DNA of 64,000 nucleotides from Flavobacterium taihuense (GCF_019351435.1 NZ_JAHWYN010000017.1:40540-104539); one strand, 5' to 3'; shown: positions 28,033 to 37,034, numbered from the stretch's first letter. The notes: generated from the sequence alone by a model not told the origin. Numbers and translations: made by a program.

Positions 28033-29553
28033 TTAGCTATAAATCAAATACTCTTTCACTTTTTGTACGAAAGGATACATAACCTGATCTTTTTCAAACC
28101 TTGGAATAATGACACGAATATCATCATATATTTTTCTGGTCACAGATGAAATTTGGTCTTTTTGTTCCAGACAATCAATTGCCTGAACAATAGTTATCAA
28201 TTCGATAGCCAAGACTTCAAATGAATTTTCAATAACTTTTGATGTAATTACGGCAGCATTCGTTCCCATACTTACAATATCCTGATTGTCATTATTGTTT
28301 GGGATACTGTGAATATACATTGGATTCGACAACATCTGATTTTCGGCAGTTGTTGAAGTCGCCGTAAACTGTACGCCTTGCATTCCAAAATTAAATCCTA
28401 ACGTTCCTAAATTTACAAATGGAGGCAGAATTTCGTTAATTTTTGAATTCAATAAATAATTCAACTGACGTTCGGCAAGCATCGTTAATTTGGTTATTAC
28501 GATTTTCAATTTATCCATTTCCAAGGAAATATAATCTCCGTGAAAGTTACCACCATGATACACGTGTTGATTTTTTACATCTATAATCGGATTATCATTT
28601 GCCGAATTGAATTCTTCTTCCAAAATAGAAGCCACATTATTTATGGTTTCTAGCACCGGCCCCAAAATTTGAGGAACGCAACGCAACGAATAATACTCTT
28701 GAACTTTTTCCTTAAAAATATCTTCGGTATTTTCTCCAGAATACAAATGGTCTTCTCTTTTTCTGATTAAAGTACTGTCGTCAAGGTTGGTTCTCATTCT
28801 TGAAGCAACTTCACGTTGCCCTTTATGACGTTTTGTATTGTTTAATTCTTCCGAAAAATGGTCGTCATATGCCTGCACAATTTCATTAATGGCACATGAA
28901 AATTTAATTGACCAGTCCAATAATTTATTCGCATGAAAAACATTGACAACCCCAATTCCAGTCATTACAGACGTTCCGTTCATTAGAGCCAACCCTTCTC
29001 TGATTTCTACCTGAATCGGTTCTAGCTTTTCAATAGCAAAAACCTCTTGAGTAGGTCTTCTTTCCCCTTTATAAAAAACTTCGCCTTCTCCAATAAGAAC
29101 CAAAGCCAAATGAGCCAATTGCACTAAATCTCCGCTGGCTCCTACTCCACCGTGTTCAAAAATTAACGGAGTAATATCTCTATTGATTAATTCTTTCATC
29201 AATTGAATTAGCGAAGGATGAACACCCGAATTACCTAAAGAAAGTGTGTTTAGCCTTGCCAATATTGCTGCTTTGACACAAGTTGCATTCAAGGGCTTTC
29301 CTGTTCCCGAAGCATGACTTCGTATTAAATTATATTGCAATTGTATGCGATCTTCATCTTTTATACGGTATTGAGCCATTGGTCCAAAACCCGTATTTAC
29401 GCCGTAAATAATTTTATTAACTGAGAATCCTTTTAGGAAATCAAAACTTTCATTAACTCGATCTAAAACAGCTTGGCTAATATCTATTTTATCATTATTA
29501 AAGATTACTGATTCAAACTCTTTTAGACTTAAATATTCCTTTATAGTATTCAT
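28033..29553 (-). CDS. Tyrosine ammonia-lyase (HAL/PAL family)
   Basis: 506 residues. Ala139-Ser140-Gly141 in GGVGASGDLVQ forms the MIO cofactor, and Tyr50 in YGVNTGFGPM is the catalytic tyrosine. RSHASGTG sits in the substrate-selectivity loop. Length and sequence closely match, from memory, the tyrosine-specific enzyme of F. johnsoniae; histidine activity cannot be excluded by sequence alone. It turns tyrosine into p-coumarate, the aryl starter of flexirubin. It is the first gene of the minus-strand operon, facing the methyltransferase across a 204-base divergent region. Confidence 0.9.
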   Translation of the reverse strand: MNTIKEYLSLKEFESVIFNNDKIDISQAVLDRVNESFDFLKGFSVNKIIYGVNTGFGPMAQYRIKDEDRIQLQYNLIRSHASGTGKPLNATCVKAAILARLNTLSLGNSGVHPSLIQLMKELINRDITPLIFEHGGVGASGDLVQLAHLALVLIGEGEVFYKGERRPTQEVFAIEKLEPIQVEIREGLALMNGTSVMTGIGVVNVFHANKLLDWSIKFSCAINEIVQAYDDHFSEELNNTKRHKGQREVASRMRTNLDDSTLIRKREDHLYSGENTEDIFKEKVQEYYSLRCVPQILGPVLETINNVASILEEEFNSANDNPIIDVKNQHVYHGGNFHGDYISLEMDKLKIVITKLTMLAERQLNYLLNSKINEILPPFVNLGTLGFNFGMQGVQFTATSTTAENQMLSNPMYIHSIPNNNDNQDIVSMGTNAAVITSKVIENSFEVLAIELITIVQAIDCLEQKDQISSVTRKIYDDIRVIIPRFEKDQVMYPFVQKVKEYLIYS

Positions 29554-29633
29554 TCAATTAGTATTATTTTTTACAACTAAATATATCAAAATTTAATTTT
29601 TATTTAGAATTTAATGTGGTTAATTTGAATAAA

Positions 29634-29641
29634 CAAATGTA
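29634..29641 (-). promoter_or_regulatory. Putative -7 element for the flexirubin operon
   Basis: On the minus strand TACATTTG matches TAnnTTTG exactly, about 81 bases before the ammonia-lyase ATG, in the divergent gap with the methyltransferase. I could not find a well-spaced TTTG -33 element. Confidence 0.45.
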
Positions 29642-29757
29642 GCACAATATCGCTAAAATTAGTAAACCAATATTTTTTTGTTTTCCAAGAACCAAACACA
29701 AACATAACAACAACAAAAACAACCACTTACAACACCTCTTAAAACATCAAAATAAAA

Positions 29758-30825
29758 ATGAAAGATTTTGGTTCCGACAAAAAAAATGTTCTTCAAGCTA
29801 ATTTAGATGCTCAAAAAATTGCATTTGCCCCAATTATGTTCCAAGCTGCAAAATCTCTCCGAAATCTGGGTATTTTGCAATACTTATTTAACAAAGACAA
29901 AGCAAGCATAGAAACTATTGCAACCGAATTGAATTTATCCGTCTATGGTGTAAAAGTTTTACTCGAAGCCGGTCTAAGTTTAGAAATGGTTTATCTAAAA
30001 AACAATGAATTTATTCTCACAAAAACGGGTTATTTTGTTTTGAGAGATGAAATAACCAATATTAATATGGATTTTACCCAAGATGTCAATTATCTCGCTA
30101 TTAATCATTTGGAAAAATCTATAATTAATGGCAAACCAGAAGGATTAAAAGAATTGGGGAATTGGGATACGGTTTATGTTGGTTTATCTGAATTACCCGA
30201 AAAAATCAAAAAAAGTTGGTTTGACTTTGACCACTTTTATTCCGATTATACTTTTCCGGAAATCATGCCCATTTTGTTTGACAATAATCCAAAATCTTTT
30301 TTGGACGTTGGAGGCAATACTGGAAAATTTGCATTACAATGTGCCCAATACGATTCAACCGTAAAAATTACCATTTTGGATCTGCCTGGACAAACTAATG
30401 TAGCTCGAAAAAAAATAACCGAGGCAGGTTTTGAAGATCGAATTTCCACAATAGCTATCAATTTATTGGACAATTCCATTCCATTCCCAAAAGGCTTTGA
30501 CATCATCTGGATGAGTCAATTCATTGATTGTTTTTCATTAGACGAAATTTATGGTCTTTTCAGAAGAGCTTACGAAGCCATGTCAGAAAATGCCAGTTTC
30601 TATATACTAGAAACGTTTTGGGACTTACAAAGATTCCAAGCATCAACTTACAGTTTACATGCCACTTCCCTATATTTTACAGCTGTTGCCAATGGAAATA
30701 GCCAAATGTATCATTCAAAAGACATTTTAAAAGTTATCGAAAAAGCTGGATTTTTAGTAGATGAAATGCATGAAATTATTGGCATAAGCCATACCTTGAT
30801 TAAATGCAAAAAAAGAATTTTATAA
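29758..30825 (+). CDS. SAM-dependent methyltransferase (O-methyltransferase-like fold)
   Basis: 355 residues with an N-terminal winged-helix dimerisation domain (residues about 20-100) and a class I SAM domain: FLDVGGNTGKFALQ (motif I, about 181-194) and TILDLPGQ. This is the layout of plant-type and polyketide methyltransferases such as hydroxyneurosporene methyltransferase. Flexirubins often carry a methyl group on the hydroxyphenyl ring, so this enzyme may methylate the p-coumaroyl head; C- or O-methylation cannot be told apart. It diverges from the main operon and precedes the halogenase-like gene. Confidence 0.82.
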   Translation: MKDFGSDKKNVLQANLDAQKIAFAPIMFQAAKSLRNLGILQYLFNKDKASIETIATELNLSVYGVKVLLEAGLSLEMVYLKNNEFILTKTGYFVLRDEITNINMDFTQDVNYLAINHLEKSIINGKPEGLKELGNWDTVYVGLSELPEKIKKSWFDFDHFYSDYTFPEIMPILFDNNPKSFLDVGGNTGKFALQCAQYDSTVKITILDLPGQTNVARKKITEAGFEDRISTIAINLLDNSIPFPKGFDIIWMSQFIDCFSLDEIYGLFRRAYEAMSENASFYILETFWDLQRFQASTYSLHATSLYFTAVANGNSQMYHSKDILKVIEKAGFLVDEMHEIIGISHTLIKCKKRIL

Positions 30826-30838
30826 CTCAATAAATCTT

Positions 30839-30846
30839 TAAATTTG
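30839..30846 (+). promoter_or_regulatory. Putative -7 element for the halogenase-like gene
   Basis: TAAATTTG matches TAnnTTTG 83 bases upstream of the ATG at 30929, suggesting that this gene can be transcribed separately from the methyltransferase. No clear -33 element. Confidence 0.35.
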
Positions 30847-30928
30847 CATTATTCGTTTACAGCATATTTGTAGTCAACACTATAAAAATTGCACATCTCT
30901 TTACAAAAACTTAAATTACAACAAATAA

Positions 30929-32167
30929 ATGTTACAAGAATCCGTAGATGTTTTAATCATAGGAGCAGGACCATCCGGATGTGTATCCGCAGCTTATCTT
31001 CATAAAAAAGGAATCAAAGTTAAGGTCGTAGAAAAAACAAAATTTCCGCGAATTGTTGTTGGCGAAAGCCTAATTCCAAGAGTCATGGATCATTTTGCGG
31101 AAGCCGAATTATTCGAATGTCTGGATGCCATGAACTTCGAAAAAAAGCTGGGTGCGAGATTTATCAGAGGAGAAGAAATATGTATTTTTGATTTTAGCAA
31201 TAAATTCTCTGAAGGCTGGGACTGGACTTGGCAGGTGCCCAGAGCCGATTTTGATAACACCATGGCACAGGAAGTGATTCGAAAAGGCATTGACTTAGAA
31301 TTTGAATCAGAAGTTGTTTCGGTAAGCTTTAAAGGAAAAAACTCAACAACAGTCGTTAAAGATAAAGATGGTCATTTAAAAGAAATTCACGCTAAATTCA
31401 TCATCGATTCCAGTGGGTACGGGAGAGTTTTACCTCGACTTTTGGACTTGGACACGCCTTCACAATTAGATCCTCATTCGTCTATTTTTACCCATGTAGT
31501 AGATATCAACCGTCCTGAAGGAGAAGAAGGGACGATGATTTCGTTTGACATTTTGGAAACCGAAGTTTGGTTGTGGGTTATCCCTTTTTCAAATGGTAAC
31601 ACAAGTCTTGGCGTTGTGGGACCAACGGATTTTATCAATTCGCTTTCTGCCAACAAAGACAATGTCGAAGCGTTGAAAAATGCCATACAGCTTTCTGAAT
31701 TTTATATCAAACGGTTTTCAGGTGTCGATTTTATATTCAAGCCTATCAAATTAGAAAACTATTCCCGATCAGTCAAAAAAATGTATGGAGATGGTTTTGC
31801 ACTTACAGGAAACAGTTCCGAGTTTTTGGATCCCGTGTTTTCATCAGGTGTCGCATTTGCTACCGAATCCGGTATGCTTGCAGCCAAACTATACCTCAAA
31901 GAATCACAGGGAATTACTGTAGATTGGGAAACCGAATTTACTGGCTATATGAAAAGAGGAATTGCTGTTTTTACCACTTACGTAAAAGAATGGTACACAG
32001 GAAACCTGCAAACCTTGTTTTTTCACCAGCCAGAGAATCAAGATGTAAAGAGAAAAATATGCGCAGTTCTTGCAGGTTATGTTTGGGATGAGAACAATCC
32101 TTTTGTAAAAAAACATGATAATCTAATCAAAAATATGGCACACATACTCCAAATGGGAGGCGAATAA
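30929..32167 (+). CDS. Flavin-dependent halogenase-like enzyme
   Basis: 412 residues. The FAD-binding GAGPSG at residues 12-17 and the halogenase hallmark WxWxIP (WLWVIP, residues 214-219) are both present, together with LDPVFSSGVAFA near residue 305. These fit the FADH2-dependent halogenase family rather than ordinary hydroxylases, in which the WxWxIP element is absent. Chlorinated flexirubins are known, so chlorination of the aryl or resorcinol ring is the likely role. A tailoring monooxygenase remains possible. The flavin reductase is not seen nearby. Confidence 0.78.
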   Translation: MLQESVDVLIIGAGPSGCVSAAYLHKKGIKVKVVEKTKFPRIVVGESLIPRVMDHFAEAELFECLDAMNFEKKLGARFIRGEEICIFDFSNKFSEGWDWTWQVPRADFDNTMAQEVIRKGIDLEFESEVVSVSFKGKNSTTVVKDKDGHLKEIHAKFIIDSSGYGRVLPRLLDLDTPSQLDPHSSIFTHVVDINRPEGEEGTMISFDILETEVWLWVIPFSNGNTSLGVVGPTDFINSLSANKDNVEALKNAIQLSEFYIKRFSGVDFIFKPIKLENYSRSVKKMYGDGFALTGNSSEFLDPVFSSGVAFATESGMLAAKLYLKESQGITVDWETEFTGYMKRGIAVFTTYVKEWYTGNLQTLFFHQPENQDVKRKICAVLAGYVWDENNPFVKKHDNLIKNMAHILQMGGE

Positions 32168-32345
32168 ATCTACAATACTAGTTCACAGTTAGTTTTTTTT
32201 TGCCCGATACACTTAAAATTGTAATAAAATAAACATTCATTAATCTCATTTTTGGGTTACCTAAACACATTTGCAACCCTTTCAAAAATTTATTTAAAAG
32301 CAAAATTTATTCGATTTTGCTTTTTTATATTAAATATGTATCGTA

Positions 32346-32357
32346 ATATTGCAATAT
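32346..32357. promoter_or_regulatory. Putative ArsR operator
   Basis: ATATTGCAATAT is a perfect 12-base palindrome starting 24 bases before the arsR ATG at 32370, in a longer AT-rich dyad. Its position over the promoter and close to the start fits autoregulation by ArsR, the known mode for this family. Confidence 0.55.
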
Positions 32358-32369
32358 AAATATATCGCA

Positions 32370-32702
32370 ATGGGAATCACTAAAACAGAACACTTTACAG
32401 ACGAGCAAAACGAATTAGCAATTCTAACCAAAGCATTAGGTCATCCAGCTCGCATTGCCATTATACAATACTTAATCAAAGTAGAAAGTTGTATTTGTGG
32501 TGACATTGTAAACGAATTACCGCTTGCACAACCAACAATCTCTCAACACCTGAAAGAATTGAAAAACGCAGGTTTGATAAAAGGAAACTTCGAAGGAAAT
32601 GCAATTTGTTATTGCATAAATGAAGTAGGTTTCGATAAAATAAAAGGATTTTTTCGACATGTCAATACCTATCTCGACAAAAGAAAAAATAGTTGTTGTT
32701 AG
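32370..32702 (+). CDS. arsR: ArsR/SmtB-family arsenic-responsive repressor
   Basis: 110 residues from the ATG at 32370; an upstream in-frame start at 32349 would lie inside the palindrome and is rejected. The winged helix contains ESCICGDIVNELPLAQPTISQHL: the paired cysteines CxC in helix 3 are the As(III)-sensing type, followed by the recognition helix. A second Cys cluster ends the protein (NSCC). It heads the ars operon and probably represses it until arsenite binds. Confidence 0.9.
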   Translation: MGITKTEHFTDEQNELAILTKALGHPARIAIIQYLIKVESCICGDIVNELPLAQPTISQHLKELKNAGLIKGNFEGNAICYCINEVGFDKIKGFFRHVNTYLDKRKNSCC

Positions 32703-32768
32703 TTAAAGCATCAAGAATTGAGTCCAACTTAAACTTATAAACTCTTTAAATTTTTAAACTTTCGTATC

Positions 32769-33239
32769 ATGAAACTATCAGAAATTAAAAAACACTTAAG
32801 CACTGCAACTGGAGTGACTTTTCAGTTGCCAAACGGCACATTCGTACCCGAACATTTCCACGTAACCGAGGTTGGAATGATTACTAAAAACTTCATTGAC
32901 TGTGGCGGAACCCTACGTAAGGAATCGGTTGTGAATTTTCAATTATGGGATGCCAATGATTTTGACCACCGTTTGAAAGCACAAAAACTTTTGGATATTA
33001 TCGCTCTTTCCGAAAAAGTACTGGAGCTTGAAGACCTTGAAATTGAGGTAGAATACCAAGATAACACTATCGGGAAATATGATTTGGGTTATAATGGAGA
33101 GACCTTTTTACTGTTAAACAAACAAACCGCCTGTTTGGCTTTAGATCAATGTTGTCCTCCACAAGAAAAACAAAAAGTAAAATTATCCGAAATAGGAAAC
33201 GAAACCAGCTGTTGCACTCCTGGTGGAGGATGTTGCTAA
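32769..33239 (+). CDS. DUF6428 family protein with Cys-rich tail, ars operon
   Basis: 156 residues. The body (FQLPNGTFVPEHFHVTEVG, then NFIDCGGTLRKE) matches the DUF6428 proteins often found between arsR and arsC in Bacteroidota. The end (DQCCPPQEK, then SCCTPGGGCC) contains several vicinal cysteines able to bind As(III) or another soft metal. The function is unknown; arsenite sequestration or delivery to the exporter is a reasonable hypothesis from the thiols and location. Confidence 0.75.
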   Translation: MKLSEIKKHLSTATGVTFQLPNGTFVPEHFHVTEVGMITKNFIDCGGTLRKESVVNFQLWDANDFDHRLKAQKLLDIIALSEKVLELEDLEIEVEYQDNTIGKYDLGYNGETFLLLNKQTACLALDQCCPPQEKQKVKLSEIGNETSCCTPGGGCC

Positions 33240-33252
33240 GCGCAAGTTAAAA

Positions 33253-33350
33253 AATGGCACATAGATGACACGGATTAAACAGGTTGACGCGGATTTTCGA
33301 ATGAATTTTTTAATCCGTGAAAAATCAGTTCAATCCGTATTATCGATGAC
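33253..33350. repeat. ATCCGTG-type intergenic repeat
   Basis: The gap holds ACACGGATT and AATCCGTG/CAATCCGT segments in inverted and direct arrangement, a pattern common in Flavobacterium intergenic DNA. No ORF. The arsC start follows at 33393. Confidence 0.5.
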
Positions 33351-33392
33351 TAATATTCATCTTACATTTAATCAATCAAAGACTAATTCCAA

Positions 33393-34025
33393 ATGACCCA
33401 AACCAAGAACACCCTATTCGCTCCCATCAAGAGCGCCATCGATACGTTTAATTTTGAAAGCATTTCAGCCGAACGCAAAATCATTTTGCAACCACTTATT
33501 GATTTCATCCAATCCAAAGTAACGGCAAACGAAGACATCCTACTCAATTTCATCTGCACACACAATTCCCGCAGAAGCCATTTGTCCCAAATATGGGCGC
33601 AAACCGCAGCGGCCTATTACAACATCAAAAACGTATTTAGCTATTCGGGCGGAACCGAGGCCACCGCTTTATTCCCCATGGTAGCCCAAACATTGCACCA
33701 AACGGGTTTCCAAATAAAAACCCTTTCCGAAGGCAACAATCCAGTGTATAGCGTAAAATACAGCGAAAACGATCACCCGCTGATTTGCTTTTCCAAAACC
33801 TATGACGACGCTTTCAACCCAAAAAGTGAGTTTGCGGCAATCTTGACTTGTTCCTCTGCCGATAACGGTTGTCCGTTCATAGCAGGAGCCGAAAAACGAA
33901 TTCCAATCACCTACGAAGATCCAAAAGCCTTTGACAATACCCCACAACAAGCCGAAAAATATCAGGAACGCAGCATCCAAATTGCAACCGAACTGTTTTA
34001 TGTTTTCTCCCAAATAAAAAATTAA
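33393..34025 (+). CDS. arsC: Arsenate reductase, low-molecular-weight phosphatase type
   Basis: 210 residues. The P-loop FICTHNSRRSHL has the CX5R motif (Cys55, Arg61) typical of LMW-PTP-derived, thiol-coupled arsenate reductases. A further Cys pair in LTCSSADNGCPF may serve in the disulfide cascade. It reduces arsenate to arsenite for export by the next gene, Acr3. Base use is somewhat richer in GC than the surrounding genes, as in acr3. Confidence 0.88.
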   Translation: MTQTKNTLFAPIKSAIDTFNFESISAERKIILQPLIDFIQSKVTANEDILLNFICTHNSRRSHLSQIWAQTAAAYYNIKNVFSYSGGTEATALFPMVAQTLHQTGFQIKTLSEGNNPVYSVKYSENDHPLICFSKTYDDAFNPKSEFAAILTCSSADNGCPFIAGAEKRIPITYEDPKAFDNTPQQAEKYQERSIQIATELFYVFSQIKN

Positions 34026-34142
34026 ATTCAAAATTTCAACCATTAAGAAATTAAGCAAAATAAGTTTTAGAGTATTGCAAAACAATACTAAACTAATCTT
34101 AATCCCTTAATGGTTCAAAAAATGAAAGGTAAAAAATAAATT

Positions 34143-35210
34143 ATGTCAGCAAACAATTGTGCTCCCGCTTTAGAGCGAAAAAAATTAGGATTCCTCGACA
34201 GTAACCTAACCCTTTGGATATTTCTGGCTATGGCTGTTGGAGTTTCCATTGGCTATTTTATCCCCTCAAGTAGCGGATTCATCAACTCGTTTTCTAGCGG
34301 AACAACCAACATCCCTCTAGCCATCGGACTAATCCTGATGATGTACCCGCCCCTCGCCAAAGTCAAATACGAGCAAATGGGCGAAGTATTCAAAAACACC
34401 AAAGTACTGGGCGCATCCTTGTTTCTCAACTGGATTGTTGGCCCAATTTTAATGTTTGCCCTCGCCTTACTATTCCTAAACGGCTACCCCGAATACATGA
34501 TTGGCGTTATCCTCATCGGACTCGCGCGCTGCATCGCCATGGTCGTAGTCTGGAACGATCTAGCCGATGGAGACCGGGAATATGCAGCAGGATTAATCGC
34601 CCTCAACAGCATCTTTCAAGTATTAATGTTCAGCGTTTATGCCTATGTTTTCATCACCATTCTTCCTCCTTATTTTGGGTATCACGGCTTTGAAGTCAAC
34701 ATCAGCATTGGGCAAATTGCCGAAAGTGTAGGCATCTACCTCGGAATTCCTTTCGCATTAGGAATCATCAGTCGCTATGCCTTAATTGCGACCAAAGGAG
34801 CGAAGTGGTTTGAAACCAAATACGTGCCTTTCATCTCCCCTATTACCTTAATTTCCTTATTATTCACCATCATATTAATGTTCAGCCTTAAGGGAGAATT
34901 AATCGTTCAAATTCCAATGGATGTCGTGCGCATCGCCATACCGTTAGTGATCTATTTTGTCATTATGTTCGTTATGAGTTTCTTCATCGGAAAATACTTT
35001 GGCGCCGATTATTCCAAGTCCACCGCCATTGCCTTCACCGCAACGGGTAACAATTTTGAGTTAGCCATTGCCGTAGCCATTGGCGTTTTCGGCATCAATA
35101 GCGGTCAAGCCTTTGCAGGTGTCATTGGTCCACTAGTCGAAGTTCCCGCTTTAATCGCCTTGGTCAATGTCGCCTTTTGGTTCAGGAAAAAATATTATGC
35201 AATAGAGTAG
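34143..35210 (+). CDS. acr3: Arsenite exporter Acr3
   Basis: 355 residues with about ten membrane helices. RCIAMVVVWNDLADGDREYAAGL and NNFELAIAVAIGVFG are Acr3 hallmarks; the conserved Cys of the family is in LARCIAMV. The end FAGVIGPLVEVPALIALVNVAF is also typical. It exports As(III) using the proton gradient. Last gene of the ars operon; a hairpin repeat and a terminator follow. Confidence 0.92.
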   Translation: MSANNCAPALERKKLGFLDSNLTLWIFLAMAVGVSIGYFIPSSSGFINSFSSGTTNIPLAIGLILMMYPPLAKVKYEQMGEVFKNTKVLGASLFLNWIVGPILMFALALLFLNGYPEYMIGVILIGLARCIAMVVVWNDLADGDREYAAGLIALNSIFQVLMFSVYAYVFITILPPYFGYHGFEVNISIGQIAESVGIYLGIPFALGIISRYALIATKGAKWFETKYVPFISPITLISLLFTIILMFSLKGELIVQIPMDVVRIAIPLVIYFVIMFVMSFFIGKYFGADYSKSTAIAFTATGNNFELAIAVAIGVFGINSGQAFAGVIGPLVEVPALIALVNVAFWFRKKYYAIE

Positions 35211-35226
35211 TGTTATTAGAAGCTAA

Positions 35227-35295
35227 TTCCTGCTGTACACTATATCTTTTGTGCCGAACCCCGGCACAAAAGGATGTCGTTTCCATCAGGGCTAG
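35227..35295 (-). repeat. Dispersed hairpin repeat, copy 1
   Basis: The conserved ends CCTGCTGTACACTATAT and ATCAGGGCTAG flank an internal stem-loop (TTTTGTGCCG, loop, CGGCACAAAA at 35247-35271). Related copies with different inner hairpins occur at 36325, 41402, 43661 and 54325. Confidence 0.7.
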
Positions 35296-35570
35296 AGCTT
35301 CCGCTTTCATAAGATCATTTATTTTCAAAAATATTATAAACTGCAATTCCAGAAAATTTGGGATTACAGTTTGTTTTTTTGAATGTAATAAAAAATATTC
35401 AATGAAATTTACTTCGTCAGCTTGTTATCTCTTGAGTGCCCCATTTCACAAATAGATATACATAATTCGAATCAAGGATCGAAATAAAATAATAATCATC
35501 ATCAGATTAAACCTAAAAGGTTTTTAAAAACTGCTATTTTTCATTCAATCCAAACAAGTTGTCACTAAAC

Positions 35571-35600
35571 AAAAAAGAGGACTAAAAAGTCCTCTTTTTT
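35571..35600. terminator. Bidirectional Rho-independent terminator
   Basis: A 13-base stem (AAAAAAGAGGACT / AGTCCTCTTTTTT) with a four-base loop; A- and T-tracts on both sides let it work for acr3 (+) and the DUF4494 gene (-). The remaining gap 35296-35570 shows no gene. Confidence 0.8.
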
Positions 35601-35630
35601 GTTTTTATCACTTAACGTTACAATACATAA

Positions 35631-36182
35631 CTATACAGTCTCCTCTATATATTCCGGATCAAATTCCATCGTATCCTCAACCTCAGCTGTTGCTGGTTTT
35701 GACGCTTTCAGTGCGTTGAATCGTTCCAATTGCTCTGTTTCTCCTTCTTCTCCACTGAAATAAGGAAAAACATCCATGATCGGAGATTCTGATATTGCTG
35801 GAATACTGTACTCACCCATGGTAGTTTTCATAACATGGAGTGTATTATCATAAGCTTCTTTTACATCATTGGCTTGTACCAAAAGATACATATTCGATCG
35901 GCGTTCTTTTCCGCTTTCCTCGTCATACGCCATTAAAGAAACTTTTGATTTGAACCAACGATCAGCATTTTCAAAAGGATGTATCTCGGCATAATTAGCC
36001 ACTTTTATATTTGTGATTTTAAACTCTTCACTAATGTAAGCAGACATTTCTTCATTAATTCTGCTTTCTGCTTCCGTGTAGGACAAGGCATCTACCAAAT
36101 AAGGTTCTGTCGTAACTTTTTGTCCACCAGTTTCGTCTGTTTTTCTATATTTTACTTTGCATTCGTACCAAATTGTGCTCAT
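35631..36182 (-). CDS. DUF4494 domain-containing protein
   Basis: 183 residues from the ATG at 36182 (MSTIWYECKVKY); an in-frame start eight codons upstream lies next to a promoter -7 element and is rejected. The sequence YRKTDETGGQKVTTEPYLVDALSYTEAE is characteristic of DUF4494, a small Bacteroidota family of unknown function. It is soluble and acidic at the C-terminus (EVEDTMEFDPEYIEETV). Confidence 0.8.
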   Translation of the reverse strand: MSTIWYECKVKYRKTDETGGQKVTTEPYLVDALSYTEAESRINEEMSAYISEEFKITNIKVANYAEIHPFENADRWFKSKVSLMAYDEESGKERRSNMYLLVQANDVKEAYDNTLHVMKTTMGEYSIPAISESPIMDVFPYFSGEEGETEQLERFNALKASKPATAEVEDTMEFDPEYIEETV

Positions 36183-36203
36183 CTTTCTTTTTTTTAAGGA
36201 AGC

Positions 36204-36211
36204 CAAAGATA
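36204..36211 (-). promoter_or_regulatory. Putative -7 element for the DUF4494 gene
   Basis: On the minus strand TATCTTTG matches TAnnTTTG; it ends 22 bases before the chosen ATG, giving a short leader. Confidence 0.5.
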
Positions 36212-36324
36212 GATTTTACAGCAAATAAAAATCATAATTTAGAAAATAGATATTCACAATTTATTTCTATCAAACCCAACATTCTGTAATTCAAATTAGG
36301 TCTTCGAATTCTACAACTATTTTT

Positions 36325-36432
36325 CAATGCCATCATACGCGTGAAGGATGGAAGCGGCATCTCCTGATTTAGAAAAACAAGGCTTTTTCTGCCGTAGTTT
36401 TTGTTAATCGGGAATATAGCGTACAGCCTGAC
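36325..36432 (+). repeat. Dispersed hairpin repeat, copy 2
   Basis: GGATGGAAGCGGCATCTCC opens and TATAGCGTACAGC closes this copy. The inner part (GATTTAGAAAAACAAGGC ... TAGTTTTTGTTAATC) is the complement of the inner part of copy 3 at 41402. A short minus-strand ORF across it is a shadow of the repeat. Confidence 0.7.
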
Positions 36433-36515
36433 CTCGTTGCTCCAGAAATCTTGTTGCAAACCCAAATGTTGTGCAACGAGGACACGCCCAAATACAACTA
36501 CTAATGCAATACCAC

Positions 36516-36546
36516 TTTGTCAATGTAAAAATCCTCTCTATCTTTG
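36516..36546 (+). promoter_or_regulatory. Consensus Flavobacterium promoter for the thioesterase gene
   Basis: TTTG (36516-36519), exactly 19 bases, then TATCTTTG (36539-36546) is a textbook -33/-7 pair for the Bacteroidota primary sigma factor. It lies 31 bases before the ATG at 36578. Confidence 0.8.
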
Positions 36547-36577
36547 CTTGTAAAAACCGAATATAAATTAAAATTCT

Positions 36578-37012
36578 ATGGCTACATTTAGCAAACAACT
36601 ATCCTTTCGTTGGTCTGATTTAGACCCCAATTTTCACTTACGCCATAGTGCTTATTATGATTTTGGAGCGCAGCACCGTGTGGAGATTCTCGCACAATTA
36701 GGACTGACATTAAAAGTGATGCAAAAGGAACATGTTGGCCCGATATTATTTCGAGAGGAATGCGTTTTTAGAAAAGAAATCAATCTCTCTGACGAAATAA
36801 TTATGCAAACCAAAATGGCTAAAATGAAAGCCGATGCTTCTCGCTGGTCTATTGTTCATGAGTTTTACAGAGAAGAGGTTTTGTGCGCCGTAATCACTGT
36901 TGATGGGGCTTGGATGGATACCAAACTTAGAAAACTGGCCTCTCCTACTCCACAAATTGTGGTTGATGCATTGAGTACTTTTCCTAAAACAGCCGATTTT
37001 ATTGCCTTATAA
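36578..37012 (+). CDS. Acyl-CoA thioesterase (hotdog, 4HBT-like)
   Basis: 144 residues. SFRWSDLDPNFHLRHSAYYDF has the catalytic Asp and the Asn/His pattern of the 4HBT/YbgC family. It hydrolyses short or medium acyl-CoA; the substrate is unknown. A strong consensus promoter precedes it, and the DUF1398 gene follows after 22 bases, so the two probably form an operon. Confidence 0.82.
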   Translation: MATFSKQLSFRWSDLDPNFHLRHSAYYDFGAQHRVEILAQLGLTLKVMQKEHVGPILFREECVFRKEINLSDEIIMQTKMAKMKADASRWSIVHEFYREEVLCAVITVDGAWMDTKLRKLASPTPQIVVDALSTFPKTADFIAL

Positions 37013-37034
37013 TTAATCCAAATTCAATCTCATT

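Noticed and set aside
28033..29553. Histidine ammonia-lyase of histidine catabolism
   Set aside because: No other hut genes are nearby; position at the head of the pigment operon and similarity to the F. johnsoniae tyrosine enzyme favour tyrosine.
36232..36598. Minus-strand open frames over the 36.3-36.6 kb gap
   Set aside because: They cover the hairpin repeat and the consensus promoter of the thioesterase gene.
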